A stretch of 51,963 nucleotides of DNA from Bacteroidota bacterium (GTDB taxonomy: Bacteria > Bacteroidota > Bacteroidia > Sphingobacteriales > Sphingobacteriaceae): contig JABDBM010000023.1 of the NCBI GenBank assembly GCA_013288685.1, forward strand, positions 1-51,963, given 5' to 3'. The notes under the pieces are model-generated. The model made no database searches and was not told where the DNA came from. It saw nothing but the letters and a program-made list of their open reading frames with translations. The position numbers and the translations under genes are program-made. This document shows, piece after piece, positions 23,601-31,811 of this stretch (its first letter is position 1; each line of letters begins with the position of its first letter).

Positions 23601-24590
23601 TTAAAAGGTTTCATGGGGGTAAAACTCAGCGGCCTCCTCCTTTTGCATTACCGGCAAGTGTATATGTTTTTGTGCAGCAATGTTGACCAACATATCAGTC
23701 GCCATCGCCCCCAAGTCATATCCGGGAACCCATCCCCAATCCTTACGAGCCTGTTCTTCACAAAAACTTGCAGGCCAGTTGCATGCAATCACGTTGCGGT
23801 GATCCGGAGCATAGTTTACGCAAAAACCGGGCAAACGGTCGCGAATTACCTTTACGAGATCGCATGGGGCGAAGCTTAAACCGGCCAGGTTATAGGAAGT
23901 GCGGATGGTGAGTTTTTCCTTCGGTGCATCCATCAACTCCAGCGTTGCGCGAACGGCATCAGGCACATACATCATAGGCAGGCAATTGTCTTCGGCCAGG
24001 AAGCAGGTGTACTGCTGTTTTTCAAGCGCCTGGTGAAAAATATCTACTGCATAATCTGTTATTCCGTCCTTAGGTGACACAGTATAAGAGATGAGTCCAG
24101 GAAAACGAAGACTGCGCACATCAACACCAAACTGCTCAAAATAGTAATTGCACCAATATTCGCCTGTGCGTTTGCTGATGCCGTAAACGGTATTCGGTTG
24201 GATAAGAGTTTCTTGCGGGCAGTTGTATTTGGGGGAGCCAGGGCCGAAGACAGTGCTGCTACTTGGCCAGAATACTTTGTTGAGTTTGTATTTTACGGCA
24301 ATATCCAGCACAGCAATCAGGCTTTTGACGTTCAGATTCCAGGCGGCCTGTCTGTTTTTTTCGCCAGTGGCAGAAAACATAGCCGCCAGCAAATAGATCT
24401 GGGTGATGCCGCATTCCCTAACAACATTCTCCAGTTCCTGATGGTTAAGCACATCGAGAAAAACATCAGCGGCCAGTATCTTATCAGCAGCTACCACATT
24501 GTATCGGCCGAATTTCTGCTGTAAAGCTGCAGTGAGTTCGGCACCGATCTGTCCGCAGGCCCCGATTACCAATATCCTGTTCTGTTCCAT
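23601..24590 (-). CDS. L-threonine 3-dehydrogenase, SDR (epimerase-like) type
   Basis: 329 residues of the extended short-chain dehydrogenase fold. Rossmann motif VIGACGQIGAEL at the start, substrate-region YLLAAMFSATGEKN, catalytic YGISKRTGEYW (Tyr and Lys) and the hallmark PGLISYTVSPKDGITDYAVD of SDR-type threonine dehydrogenases. These oxidise L-threonine to 2-amino-3-ketobutyrate with NAD+. They are unrelated to the zinc-dependent Tdh. It is upstream of pckA on the same strand, so amino-acid carbon would feed gluconeogenesis. A generic NDP-sugar epimerase is less likely given the PGLISYTVSPKDG motif. Confidence 0.88.
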   Translation of the reverse strand: MEQNRILVIGACGQIGAELTAALQQKFGRYNVVAADKILAADVFLDVLNHQELENVVRECGITQIYLLAAMFSATGEKNRQAAWNLNVKSLIAVLDIAVKYKLNKVFWPSSSTVFGPGSPKYNCPQETLIQPNTVYGISKRTGEYWCNYYFEQFGVDVRSLRFPGLISYTVSPKDGITDYAVDIFHQALEKQQYTCFLAEDNCLPMMYVPDAVRATLELMDAPKEKLTIRTSYNLAGLSFAPCDLVKVIRDRLPGFCVNYAPDHRNVIACNWPASFCEEQARKDWGWVPGYDLGAMATDMLVNIAAQKHIHLPVMQKEEAAEFYPHETF

Positions 24591-24967
24591 ATTAGTTTTT
24601 GCATAACGGCAGCAAACAAAGACTTGCGCCGTGATTGTGTTTCTGAATCTTAACTATAATCTGTTGTACAGCCAAAAAAGTCGCTGTTTGGTTTACAAAG
24701 GTTCGGTGTTTGGGGAAAATAAACTATAGGTGGGCTCGTATTTAGAAAAAAGAACTACAGATGCTGTCATTTGTAACGTTTGGAACCGTTTCAATCATTT
24801 TTAACGCCTGCGTTTAGAAAAAAACACCGTTTCATCGATGCAAAAATCGACATTAAATACACTTAGCCAAATAATTTAAAAAGTAAAATTTGATTTTTTA
24901 GCTTTAAAAACCTTACGTTTGCGAACCGATTATAACAAGTCAATTACGTATAAAATACACTAAGCCT
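24591..24967. promoter_or_regulatory. Divergent control region between threonine dehydrogenase and fbp
   Basis: 377 bases without a gene. A motif occurs twice in the same orientation: TAACGTTTGGAACCG at 24774-24788 and TTACGTTTGCGAACCG at 24913-24928, the latter 39 bp before the fbp ATG. A weaker inverted version is near 24697-24716 (AGGTTCGGTGTTTG). These may be operators for the Lrp-type protein encoded downstream of fbp. No clear TAnnTTTG box was found. Confidence 0.5.
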
Positions 24968-25987
24968 ATGCAGGAATTTAAAACACTGGGGCAATTTATC
25001 ATTGAAAAACAGGCCGACTTTCCTTATGCAAAAGGAGAGTTGTCAAGGCTTCTGCGCGACATCGGGATTGCCTCTAAAATTGTAAACAGGGAGGTAAATA
25101 AGGCCGGGTTGATGGATATCCTCGGCAACGCCGGTACCACAAATATCCAGGGTGAAGGACAGCAGAAACTGGATATTTATGCCAACGAGCAATTTATTGC
25201 CGCGCTTCGAAGCGGTGGTGAATGTTGTATCGTAGCATCGGAAGAAAATGAGCATATCATCCCGATCAATTCCGAAATTTCAAAAAGTGCGAAGTACGTG
25301 GTCGCTATAGATCCGCTCGACGGCTCATCCAATATAGACGTAAATGTACCGGTCGGCACCATATTCTCCATATATAGACGAAAGAGCATGGATGGTCCGG
25401 CTGAACTTGCCGATGTACTGCAAAAAGGGACTGAACAGGTAGCGGCAGGTTATATCATATACGGCTCATCCACTATGCTGGTTTATACCACGGGCAAGGG
25501 TGTAAACGGATTTACCCTCGACCCTTCTATCGGCGAATTTTGCCTTTCCCACCCGGATATGCAGATTCCCAAAGCGGGCGCTGTTTATTCGATAAACGAA
25601 GGGAATTATGTGCATTTTCCGCAGGGTGTTAAACAATATATCAAATACTGCCAGGTGGAGGACAAATCTACCCGCCGGCCATACGCTTCCCGATACATTG
25701 GGTCAATGGTAGCGGACCTGCACCGGAACCTGATCAAAGGTGGTATATTTATTTACCCGGAAACGGCATCGGCTCCAAACGGAAAACTGCGCCTGGTATA
25801 TGAATGCAACCCGCTGGCCTTTGTAATTGAGCAGGCCGGTGGCCGGGCCAGCAATGGCAGGGAGCGGATCCTCGGGTTGGACGTAAGTGAGTTGCATCAG
25901 CGATCGCCTATATTCATCGGCTCGGAAGAGATGGTGCTGGCCGCAGAGGAAATGATGGTGGAGGAAAATCAATTGGTCACAAAATAA
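24968..25987 (+). CDS. fbp: Fructose-1,6-bisphosphatase class I
   Basis: 339 residues. The metal-binding motifs of class I FBPase are present: VASEENEH, and [21 protein letters not shown]. The substrate region includes [20 protein letters not shown] and [19 protein letters not shown]. It hydrolyses fructose 1,6-bisphosphate to fructose 6-phosphate in the cytoplasm, the committed step of gluconeogenesis. An Lrp-type regulator gene follows 24 bp downstream. It is divergent from the threonine dehydrogenase/pckA pair. Confidence 0.95.
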   Translation: MQEFKTLGQFIIEKQADFPYAKGELSRLLRDIGIASKIVNREVNKAGLMDILGNAGTTNIQGEGQQKLDIYANEQFIAALRSGGECCIVASEENEHIIPINSEISKSAKYVVAIDPLDGSSNIDVNVPVGTIFSIYRRKSMDGPAELADVLQKGTEQVAAGYIIYGSSTMLVYTTGKGVNGFTLDPSIGEFCLSHPDMQIPKAGAVYSINEGNYVHFPQGVKQYIKYCQVEDKSTRRPYASRYIGSMVADLHRNLIKGGIFIYPETASAPNGKLRLVYECNPLAFVIEQAGGRASNGRERILGLDVSELHQRSPIFIGSEEMVLAAEEMMVEENQLVTK

Positions 25988-26011
25988 TATAGGGAATAAT
26001 TTAGCAGGAGT

Positions 26012-26485
26012 ATGATCAACAATAAACTCGACGAAACAGATCGCAGGATTCTCACGCTGCTTCAAAGCGATTCCCGCATTTCGCACAAGGAAATTTCACA
26101 CCAGGTACACAAGTCCGTTACTGCAATTCACGTCCGCGTAAAGCGGCTGGTGGAAGAAGGGTATATTAAAACTTACACCGTTATTGTCGACAACACAAAG
26201 ATCGGGCGCGGTCTGACAGGTTTCGTAGAAGTAAACCTCGAGAAACACACAGAAAGCAGTCTGACAACTTTTATGCAGGAAGTCGTCAAGCTGGATGAAG
26301 TGATGGAATGTTATCATTTAACGGGCGCCTATGATTTTTTACTCAGGGTGGCCATCGATGATATGAACGAATACAGCGAGGTGCTATTGAAAAAACTTTC
26401 GAACCTGCCTGGCATCGAAAACTTCACCAGCCATTTTGTAATGACGAATGTGAAGCATGAAACAGCTTACACAATAGGTAAATGA
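26012..26485 (+). CDS. Lrp/AsnC-family transcriptional regulator
   Basis: 157 residues. N-terminal winged helix-turn-helix (LDETDRRILTLLQSDSRIS, then KEISHQVHKSVTAIHVRVKRL) and C-terminal RAM domain (YTVIVDNTKIGRGL, ECYHLTGAYDFLLRVAIDDM). Lrp/AsnC proteins sense amino acids. With threonine dehydrogenase, pckA and fbp next to it, it probably couples amino-acid availability to gluconeogenesis. That assignment is inferred from position. The 24-bp gap to fbp indicates one operon. Confidence 0.9.
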   Translation: MINNKLDETDRRILTLLQSDSRISHKEISHQVHKSVTAIHVRVKRLVEEGYIKTYTVIVDNTKIGRGLTGFVEVNLEKHTESSLTTFMQEVVKLDEVMECYHLTGAYDFLLRVAIDDMNEYSEVLLKKLSNLPGIENFTSHFVMTNVKHETAYTIGK

Positions 26486-26877
26486 TCATCTTTTTTTGTA
26501 TTCTAACCATATATCTTTTTTCACTTAATCGAGTTTAGTGATGCGCAAAAGAACAGCATTATCATTACTATTTCGCGGGATATGCCTATTTTTTGCAAGC
26601 TGCTCACCTTAAAGTTTATGCTCCATTTCCTTTGTGAAGTGTTTTTTTTGCAAAAGATATTGAGTAGCAATAATTTCTGCAAACTTCTTTTAGAATAAGT
26701 TTCTAAGGGCCTTGTTATTAAACCAGCATGACAAAATGTGAGCAACTGTAACTGCCGGGGTGAAAAAATTACATTACAACCATAACTTCGACCCTCCATA
26801 ATCCGTATAACACCCTGTTTACCGAAACAATCAAAATTACAGGTTAACAACAATTAAAAACAAACGTGAAAGGGATT
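26486..26877. other. Spacer with no assignable gene
   Basis: About 390 bases, AT-rich. A minus-strand frame of 110 codons crosses it but has no domain and poor composition, and is rejected. TAACTTCG near 26789-26796 is two mismatches or fewer from TAnnTTTG and may be part of the next gene's promoter. No stable hairpin stands out. Confidence 0.35.
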
Positions 26878-27252
26878 ATGGAACGACATGAAATTTTTGG
26901 GGTACAGGACGAAGGCAGGATAGCAGGGTTATGCAGTTATTTTTTTGTTTTAGGATGGTCAGTATCTTTCTTCGGCTATCACAAAACCGAAAAGACCAGT
27001 TTAAGCAGTTTTCAGTTAAGACAAACATTGTTTTTATACCTCAGCTATATTGCAATTAGATACGGTATACTTCCAATTTTAGCGCATGCCGGTATGTTAA
27101 CAGGTATATTAGCGCCTTTTAATGTTGCCATGCTGGTAAACGTTACGTTTATTGTACTTTGGGCAATCGGCTTAGTTGGCGCCAGCAAAGGTCAGGAAAA
27201 AGCCATTCCATTTTTGGGCCGCACCGCTCAACTTGTTTTTGCAGCTATTTAA
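26878..27252 (+). CDS. DUF4870-like small membrane protein
   Basis: 124 residues from the ATG at 26878; a GTG at 26866 would add four. Three or four hydrophobic helices. It begins with GRIAGLCSYFFVLGWSVSFFGY, then FQLRQTLFLYLSYIAIRYG, and ends IPFLGRTAQLVF. This is the pattern of DUF4870/Tic20-like membrane proteins. A terminator separates it from a paralogue at 27451. Function unknown. Confidence 0.75.
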   Translation: MERHEIFGVQDEGRIAGLCSYFFVLGWSVSFFGYHKTEKTSLSSFQLRQTLFLYLSYIAIRYGILPILAHAGMLTGILAPFNVAMLVNVTFIVLWAIGLVGASKGQEKAIPFLGRTAQLVFAAI

Positions 27253-27274
27253 AAAACATTATATTTTCTATTCT

Positions 27275-27315
27275 AAAATCCTTGCAGTTTTGGCAGAATC
27301 CGGCAAGGATTTTTT
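27275..27315 (+). terminator. Rho-independent terminator
   Basis: AAAATCCTTGC at 27275-27285 and GCAAGGATTTT at 27303-27313, an 11-bp perfect stem with a 17-base loop, followed by more T residues (TTTATTTC). Confidence 0.8.
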
Positions 27316-27450
27316 ATTTCTTCCTGGTTTCTGGTTAGATTCAATACCCCACTTAAATCTTGCCGAACTACGTCTTTGATTATAAATAGTTTATCCAAAA
27401 CAAAAAAACAAGCGTGCGGTTTACTATAAAAATCTTAATCAGTAAACACC

Positions 27451-27813
27451 ATGAACGTTTTGACTACAGATAACGGAAAAACTACCGGCATCCTAAGCTA
27501 TTTAACCATTATAGGCTGGTTAATTGCCTACTTTGGATTCTATCAAAATAATAAAAGCAGCCTGGGCGGCTATCAGTTGCGGCAAACACTGCTATTTTAT
27601 ATTGTATATGTGGTATTACACTGGGGGCTTGCTTTAATCCTTGGGCCAATTTGGTTAACCACAGGTATATTTTCGCTGGGCTATTTGCTCGATCTGGTAA
27701 ATTTTGTATTTATTATTCTTTGGATAATTGGCTTAATAGGCGCCATCAACAGCGAGAAGCGCCCGATTCCATTTTTAGGCGAAAGGGCGCAATCATTATT
27801 CTCCAATCTTTAA
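27451..27813 (+). CDS. DUF4870-like small membrane protein, paralogue
   Basis: 120 residues, clearly homologous to the gene at 26878. Shared: GILSYLTIIGWLIAYFGFY, then YQLRQTLLFYIVYVVLHWG, WIIGLIGA and IPFLGERAQSLF. It therefore arose by tandem duplication. It has its own spacer and terminator arrangement, so it is probably transcribed separately. It ends 7 bp from the convergent gene at 27820 with no terminator between. Confidence 0.75.
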   Translation: MNVLTTDNGKTTGILSYLTIIGWLIAYFGFYQNNKSSLGGYQLRQTLLFYIVYVVLHWGLALILGPIWLTTGIFSLGYLLDLVNFVFIILWIIGLIGAINSEKRPIPFLGERAQSLFSNL

Positions 27814-27819
27814 GAAAAT

Positions 27820-28971
27820 TTAAAGTAATAGCGCGTCCACATAGTGTCCATGAACAATCCCTTCGCAGGGCGACCATGAAAAAATAGTAAACCGCCCGTC
27901 CTGCGATGAAACCAGGGCAATAGCATCACGCTGATCGAACACAAATTGGGCTGCCGAAAGGTGCCTGGTACCGCCATTTTGAGATGGCTGAATAATAGTT
28001 GCAACATTGCCAATGATGGGTTCGGTTACCAGCATTTGTTCAACCGGCATCCCGTTTGATGACAGCCCGATTTTTGCGCCAAAAGCCAGCACTTCCATAC
28101 GGTCGTTCATAATGGTAGCGCCATCAACTGCGGTAAGCCCTGCAACACTTTCAACAGTGCGGTTCACCTCTTCCTGCCACACGCCATAGTCAGCTTCCTT
28201 CTCGCAATTTTTTTCCATTAACTGCGCCAGCAAATCAAATGGTGGAGTAACCGGATAGGTAACCGGATGTATGATGGAATCCCGCCAGGCGTCGCTATCC
28301 GAAGGCACCACCAACAGCGATCCGCCGTGGCCATGCGCGCGCATAGATGTAGCTAACTGCACCAGCACATTTACCGAATTATTCCAGCCCGAAGGCGAAT
28401 TATAATCTAACAGCGAGGTTAGCATAGCAGGGCAATCGGGCAGGCTGCGACTTTCCTCATCTATAATTTTTATATCATCGCCCTTTAACACGGCAACGTT
28501 TATGAATTTGCCAAAGCCTTTTATGCGCCGATGTTTAACCACTAACAGCCCCGGTTCAATAACTTCCAGCACAAAACAGCAATCGGGGATAGAGCGTGTG
28601 GTACCCCAAACGTACAATTCTCCATCATGATCCCAAACACCAAGGTGTATGCCCGATCTTTCAACCGCCGGGGCCAATTTGGTAAGCACCTGGGTGGTTA
28701 ACAATATTCGCTCCTCAAATTCCAGCGGCTGCCCGGCCAGTACCGGCGGCAAATAAGCCAGCGATACCTTTGGCGCCCGCCCTTCTTCCTTGCGTAAACT
28801 GGCCCAAAAAGCAACATCAATAATGGTTTCAATTACATTTACCGATGGTTCGGGCGCCAAATCAGTTTCACCCTGTGCTATAGCAGTAGCCAAAAGCCGT
28901 GCAAAATGTCCTTCTATTGCCGGAGCAACAGCCGCAGCCGCCTGGTATGTTGATCTGTATGTTACTTCCAC
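27820..28971 (-). CDS. Diadenylate-cyclase-like (DACNV-type) protein
   Basis: 383 residues, no signal peptide. The C-terminal third (about 260-365) resembles the DAC domain of diadenylate cyclases: VDGATIMND (DGA at 283-285), GGTRHLSAAQFVFDQRDAIALVSSQDG (GTRH at 334-337, in segments). The N-terminal 250 residues are not recognised and may be a sensor part. The nearest family I know is the DAC-like sensor domain called DACNV. It may make or bind a cyclic dinucleotide such as c-di-AMP. Catalysis cannot be confirmed from sequence. No effector gene is adjacent. Confidence 0.7.
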   Translation of the reverse strand: MEVTYRSTYQAAAAVAPAIEGHFARLLATAIAQGETDLAPEPSVNVIETIIDVAFWASLRKEEGRAPKVSLAYLPPVLAGQPLEFEERILLTTQVLTKLAPAVERSGIHLGVWDHDGELYVWGTTRSIPDCCFVLEVIEPGLLVVKHRRIKGFGKFINVAVLKGDDIKIIDEESRSLPDCPAMLTSLLDYNSPSGWNNSVNVLVQLATSMRAHGHGGSLLVVPSDSDAWRDSIIHPVTYPVTPPFDLLAQLMEKNCEKEADYGVWQEEVNRTVESVAGLTAVDGATIMNDRMEVLAFGAKIGLSSNGMPVEQMLVTEPIIGNVATIIQPSQNGGTRHLSAAQFVFDQRDAIALVSSQDGRFTIFSWSPCEGIVHGHYVDALLL

Positions 28972-29096
28972 CTTGTAAATTAATTTATTAAGCTAAAATA
29001 CGGCTAATCTTTTTTGTAATATAATAATAGGATAAGTATTACAATTGTTTGATTGAGCGGGGTGGATGCAAGGATAAATTGACTTAAATATCCTCC

Positions 29097-30002
29097 CTAT
29101 TTAATATTATAAAAACGCATGGCGTTTTTGTAAAAAATATCATTTTTTTGCGCGTTGCTCAAAAACGGCGCTGTTTCCACTTGATTTATAGACAGCCCTA
29201 TGGCATCTTCCCATATCATCTGGTCCGATCCATACATAATGCGCTTACCAAAGCCAGCCGTCATTAATGCTTTTAGGTATTGATAAAATTCCTTTTTAGG
29301 AACTATCCAGTCAATGGCCGATATATCAACATATACCTGGGGGTATACATATAGCAAAGCCTTTGTTTCTTCTAAAAAAGGGAAACCCATGTGCATTAGC
29401 TGTATTTTTAACCTGGGATGTTTCTTTAAAATAGGTTCTACATTGAGCGGCCTGCCCGATGGAATGGTAAAGTTCGGCGAACCATGATAAGGCGTATTTG
29501 GCCCCGCTATACCGGTATGTATAGCTACCGGAATACCGAGCCGTTCGCAAATAGCTAAATAGGGCTCAAATTCGGCATCAGCAACTGTTTTGCCTTCATA
29601 TTGCAATCCGAGTTCGCCAAAAACTGCAAACTTACCTTCTTCAAATAACTTTTTAAAGGTAGTTGTGTCCGGTAAAGGGTTGTTTTGGTGATCGGGATAT
29701 TCAAGCGAGCCGATAAACCGCGACGTATCACTCAAAATAAAATCCGAATTGCGTAGCAGCCTGCCCGAGCAAATTGCCTTTACAACATTATATTTTTTTA
29801 AATAACCAACATTGGTTTTTAATATCGCTTCATTAGTTTGCGCGTTTGGCGCTTTTCCGGTAGCTGGGTTATCAGGAGGTGGATTTCCATAATCCCCCGC
29901 CGACCGGGCATGGAAATGAACATCAATTATCTTTCTTTTTTGGGCATAAGCAGCCGTGCAAAATAATGTTGTTAGGGCTAAGGCTAAGTAAAGCTTGGTC
30001 AT
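29097..30002 (-). CDS. Exported amidohydrolase-family metal-dependent hydrolase
   Basis: 301 residues with a signal peptide (MTKLYLALALTTLFCTAAYAQ). The TIM-barrel amidohydrolase pattern is clear: an HxH motif in IDVHFHARS, a later His in VAIHTG, another in LMHMGFP, and the terminal Asp in MYGSDQM. This is the amidohydrolase-2 type. Substrate unknown. It is a single gene, divergent from trehalase with a 223-bp spacer that shows nothing definite. Confidence 0.85.
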   Translation of the reverse strand: MTKLYLALALTTLFCTAAYAQKRKIIDVHFHARSAGDYGNPPPDNPATGKAPNAQTNEAILKTNVGYLKKYNVVKAICSGRLLRNSDFILSDTSRFIGSLEYPDHQNNPLPDTTTFKKLFEEGKFAVFGELGLQYEGKTVADAEFEPYLAICERLGIPVAIHTGIAGPNTPYHGSPNFTIPSGRPLNVEPILKKHPRLKIQLMHMGFPFLEETKALLYVYPQVYVDISAIDWIVPKKEFYQYLKALMTAGFGKRIMYGSDQMIWEDAIGLSINQVETAPFLSNAQKNDIFYKNAMRFYNIK

Positions 30003-30225
30003 AAATCAAATATATAATAAATGCGTTAAATAGTTAATTCGCCAACTACCCGTTCATCGTATTAAACCCCCTGTCCATCTATAATCAAAACATATTCATC
30101 TATTTTTTTGCGAATACAGAAAATAATCTCTACCATTGTGTCAATGATACACAATGTGAAAATTACTGTATCTTAACCAGTTATCAACCAGGCTCACCCC
30201 GGCAGTAAAATCGAATAATGTATTT

Positions 30226-31794
30226 ATGGGCATCATACGAAAAATACTAATAGCGCTATCGTTTGTTTTGATTGCAGGCTTCGTCAAATCGCAAACGCAT
30301 ACACCCAGGCAATTATTTCCGGGCTTATTCGAGGCAGTTCAGTTAGCTGATGTTTTTCATGATAATAAAACTTTTGTTGACGCAACACCCAAACACGCGC
30401 CCGCAGCTATCCTTAAATTGTGGGGCGAGCAAAAAAACAAGCCCGGTTTCAATTTAAAACAGTTTGTGCTGGCTAACTTCACCTTGCCGACGGCAGATGC
30501 TGAGGCTTTTAAAAGCGATATTTCTAAAGGCGTGCGCAGGCATATCGATACCTTATGGCATGTTTTATCGCGCAAGCATAATGCAATTGCTAATTACTCG
30601 TCTTTAATATCCCTTCCGAATGATTTTATAATACCAGGCGGCCGGTTCAGGGAAACCTATTATTGGGATTCTTATTTTACCATGCTTGGTCTGCACGAAA
30701 GTCATCAAACAAAAATCATTCAAAATACCGTCGATAATTTCGCCTTTCTCATCAATAAATACGGCTCCATTCCAACAGGCACCCGCACGTATTATCTAAC
30801 ACGCTCGCAGGCGCCATTTTTTTCGATGATTGTAAACCTGCTGGCCAAAGAAAAGGGCACAAAGGTTATCACCAAATATCAACCTGAATTATTAAAAGAA
30901 TATGCTTTTTGGATGAAGGGTGCGGATCAGTTAAACCAGCAACAAGCCTATTTAAGGGTGGTACGGATGCCCGGTGGCGAAACACTAAACCGTTACTGGG
31001 ATAACTCGGACCTGCCCCGCGAAGAAGCTTATAAAAACGACCTCGATTCGGCGAAAAAAACCACGCAAAAGCCTTCAGATTTTTTCCGCAACATCCGCGC
31101 CGCCGGCGAATCGGGTTGGGATTTTGGATCGCGCTGGTTTGATGCAAGTAACAAATATGGCAGCATACAAACTACCGCTATTATTCCGGTCGATTTAAAC
31201 TGTTTACTGTACCGTTTGGAATTGACTATTGCGCAATCGTACCAGTTACAGGGCAATAGCGATTTGTTTAATGTTTACTTAACCAAAGCCATGGCCCGTA
31301 AAAGCGCCATACTAAAATATTGCTGGAGCGAAAAGGACGGGTGGTTTATGGATTATAACTGGAAACAAAAGCATTTTACCCCGCAGCAAACGATAGCCGG
31401 CGTTTTCCCGCTCGAATTTAACATTCCTAATGCTGATATGGCGAAAAAAATGGCTAATACCATAAAAACTAAGTTTTTAAAGCCCCGCGGTTTAGCCACT
31501 TCATTTGTACATACCGGGCAGCAATGGGATAGCCCTAATGGCTGGGCACCCATGCAATACATGGCTATAACCGGTCTGCAAAATTACCACCAGGATGTCC
31601 TCGCAAAAGACATTGCTATGCGATGGATAAAAACAAATATCACGGTGTTTAATATCACCGGCAAACTCACCGAAAAATACAATGTAAACGATAATGATGT
31701 AAAAACCAGCGGTGGCGAGTACCCTTCACAAGACGGCTATGGCTGGACCAACGGTGTGCTGCTGTATTTGCTAAATCACTATGCTGTTAAATAA
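30226..31794 (+). CDS. treA: Periplasmic trehalase (GH37)
   Basis: 522 residues with a signal peptide (MGIIRKILIALSFVLIAGFV). GH37 signature 1 is PGGRFRETYYWDSYF at about 137-151, and signature 2 is QQWDSPNGWAPMQ near residue 440. The ESGWDFGSRWF segment carries the likely catalytic Asp. It hydrolyses alpha,alpha-trehalose to two glucose molecules. The GH3 glucosidase gene follows 17 bp downstream, so both are probably one disaccharide-using operon. Confidence 0.94.
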   Translation: MGIIRKILIALSFVLIAGFVKSQTHTPRQLFPGLFEAVQLADVFHDNKTFVDATPKHAPAAILKLWGEQKNKPGFNLKQFVLANFTLPTADAEAFKSDISKGVRRHIDTLWHVLSRKHNAIANYSSLISLPNDFIIPGGRFRETYYWDSYFTMLGLHESHQTKIIQNTVDNFAFLINKYGSIPTGTRTYYLTRSQAPFFSMIVNLLAKEKGTKVITKYQPELLKEYAFWMKGADQLNQQQAYLRVVRMPGGETLNRYWDNSDLPREEAYKNDLDSAKKTTQKPSDFFRNIRAAGESGWDFGSRWFDASNKYGSIQTTAIIPVDLNCLLYRLELTIAQSYQLQGNSDLFNVYLTKAMARKSAILKYCWSEKDGWFMDYNWKQKHFTPQQTIAGVFPLEFNIPNADMAKKMANTIKTKFLKPRGLATSFVHTGQQWDSPNGWAPMQYMAITGLQNYHQDVLAKDIAMRWIKTNITVFNITGKLTEKYNVNDNDVKTSGGEYPSQDGYGWTNGVLLYLLNHYAVK

Positions 31795-31811
31795 TGATAA
31801 ACCAATAAATC

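Noticed and set aside
26521..26853. Minus-strand frame of 110 codons in the spacer after the Lrp-type gene
   Set aside because: No domain, Cys/Leu-rich patchy composition and no start signal; likely chance frame in AT-rich DNA.
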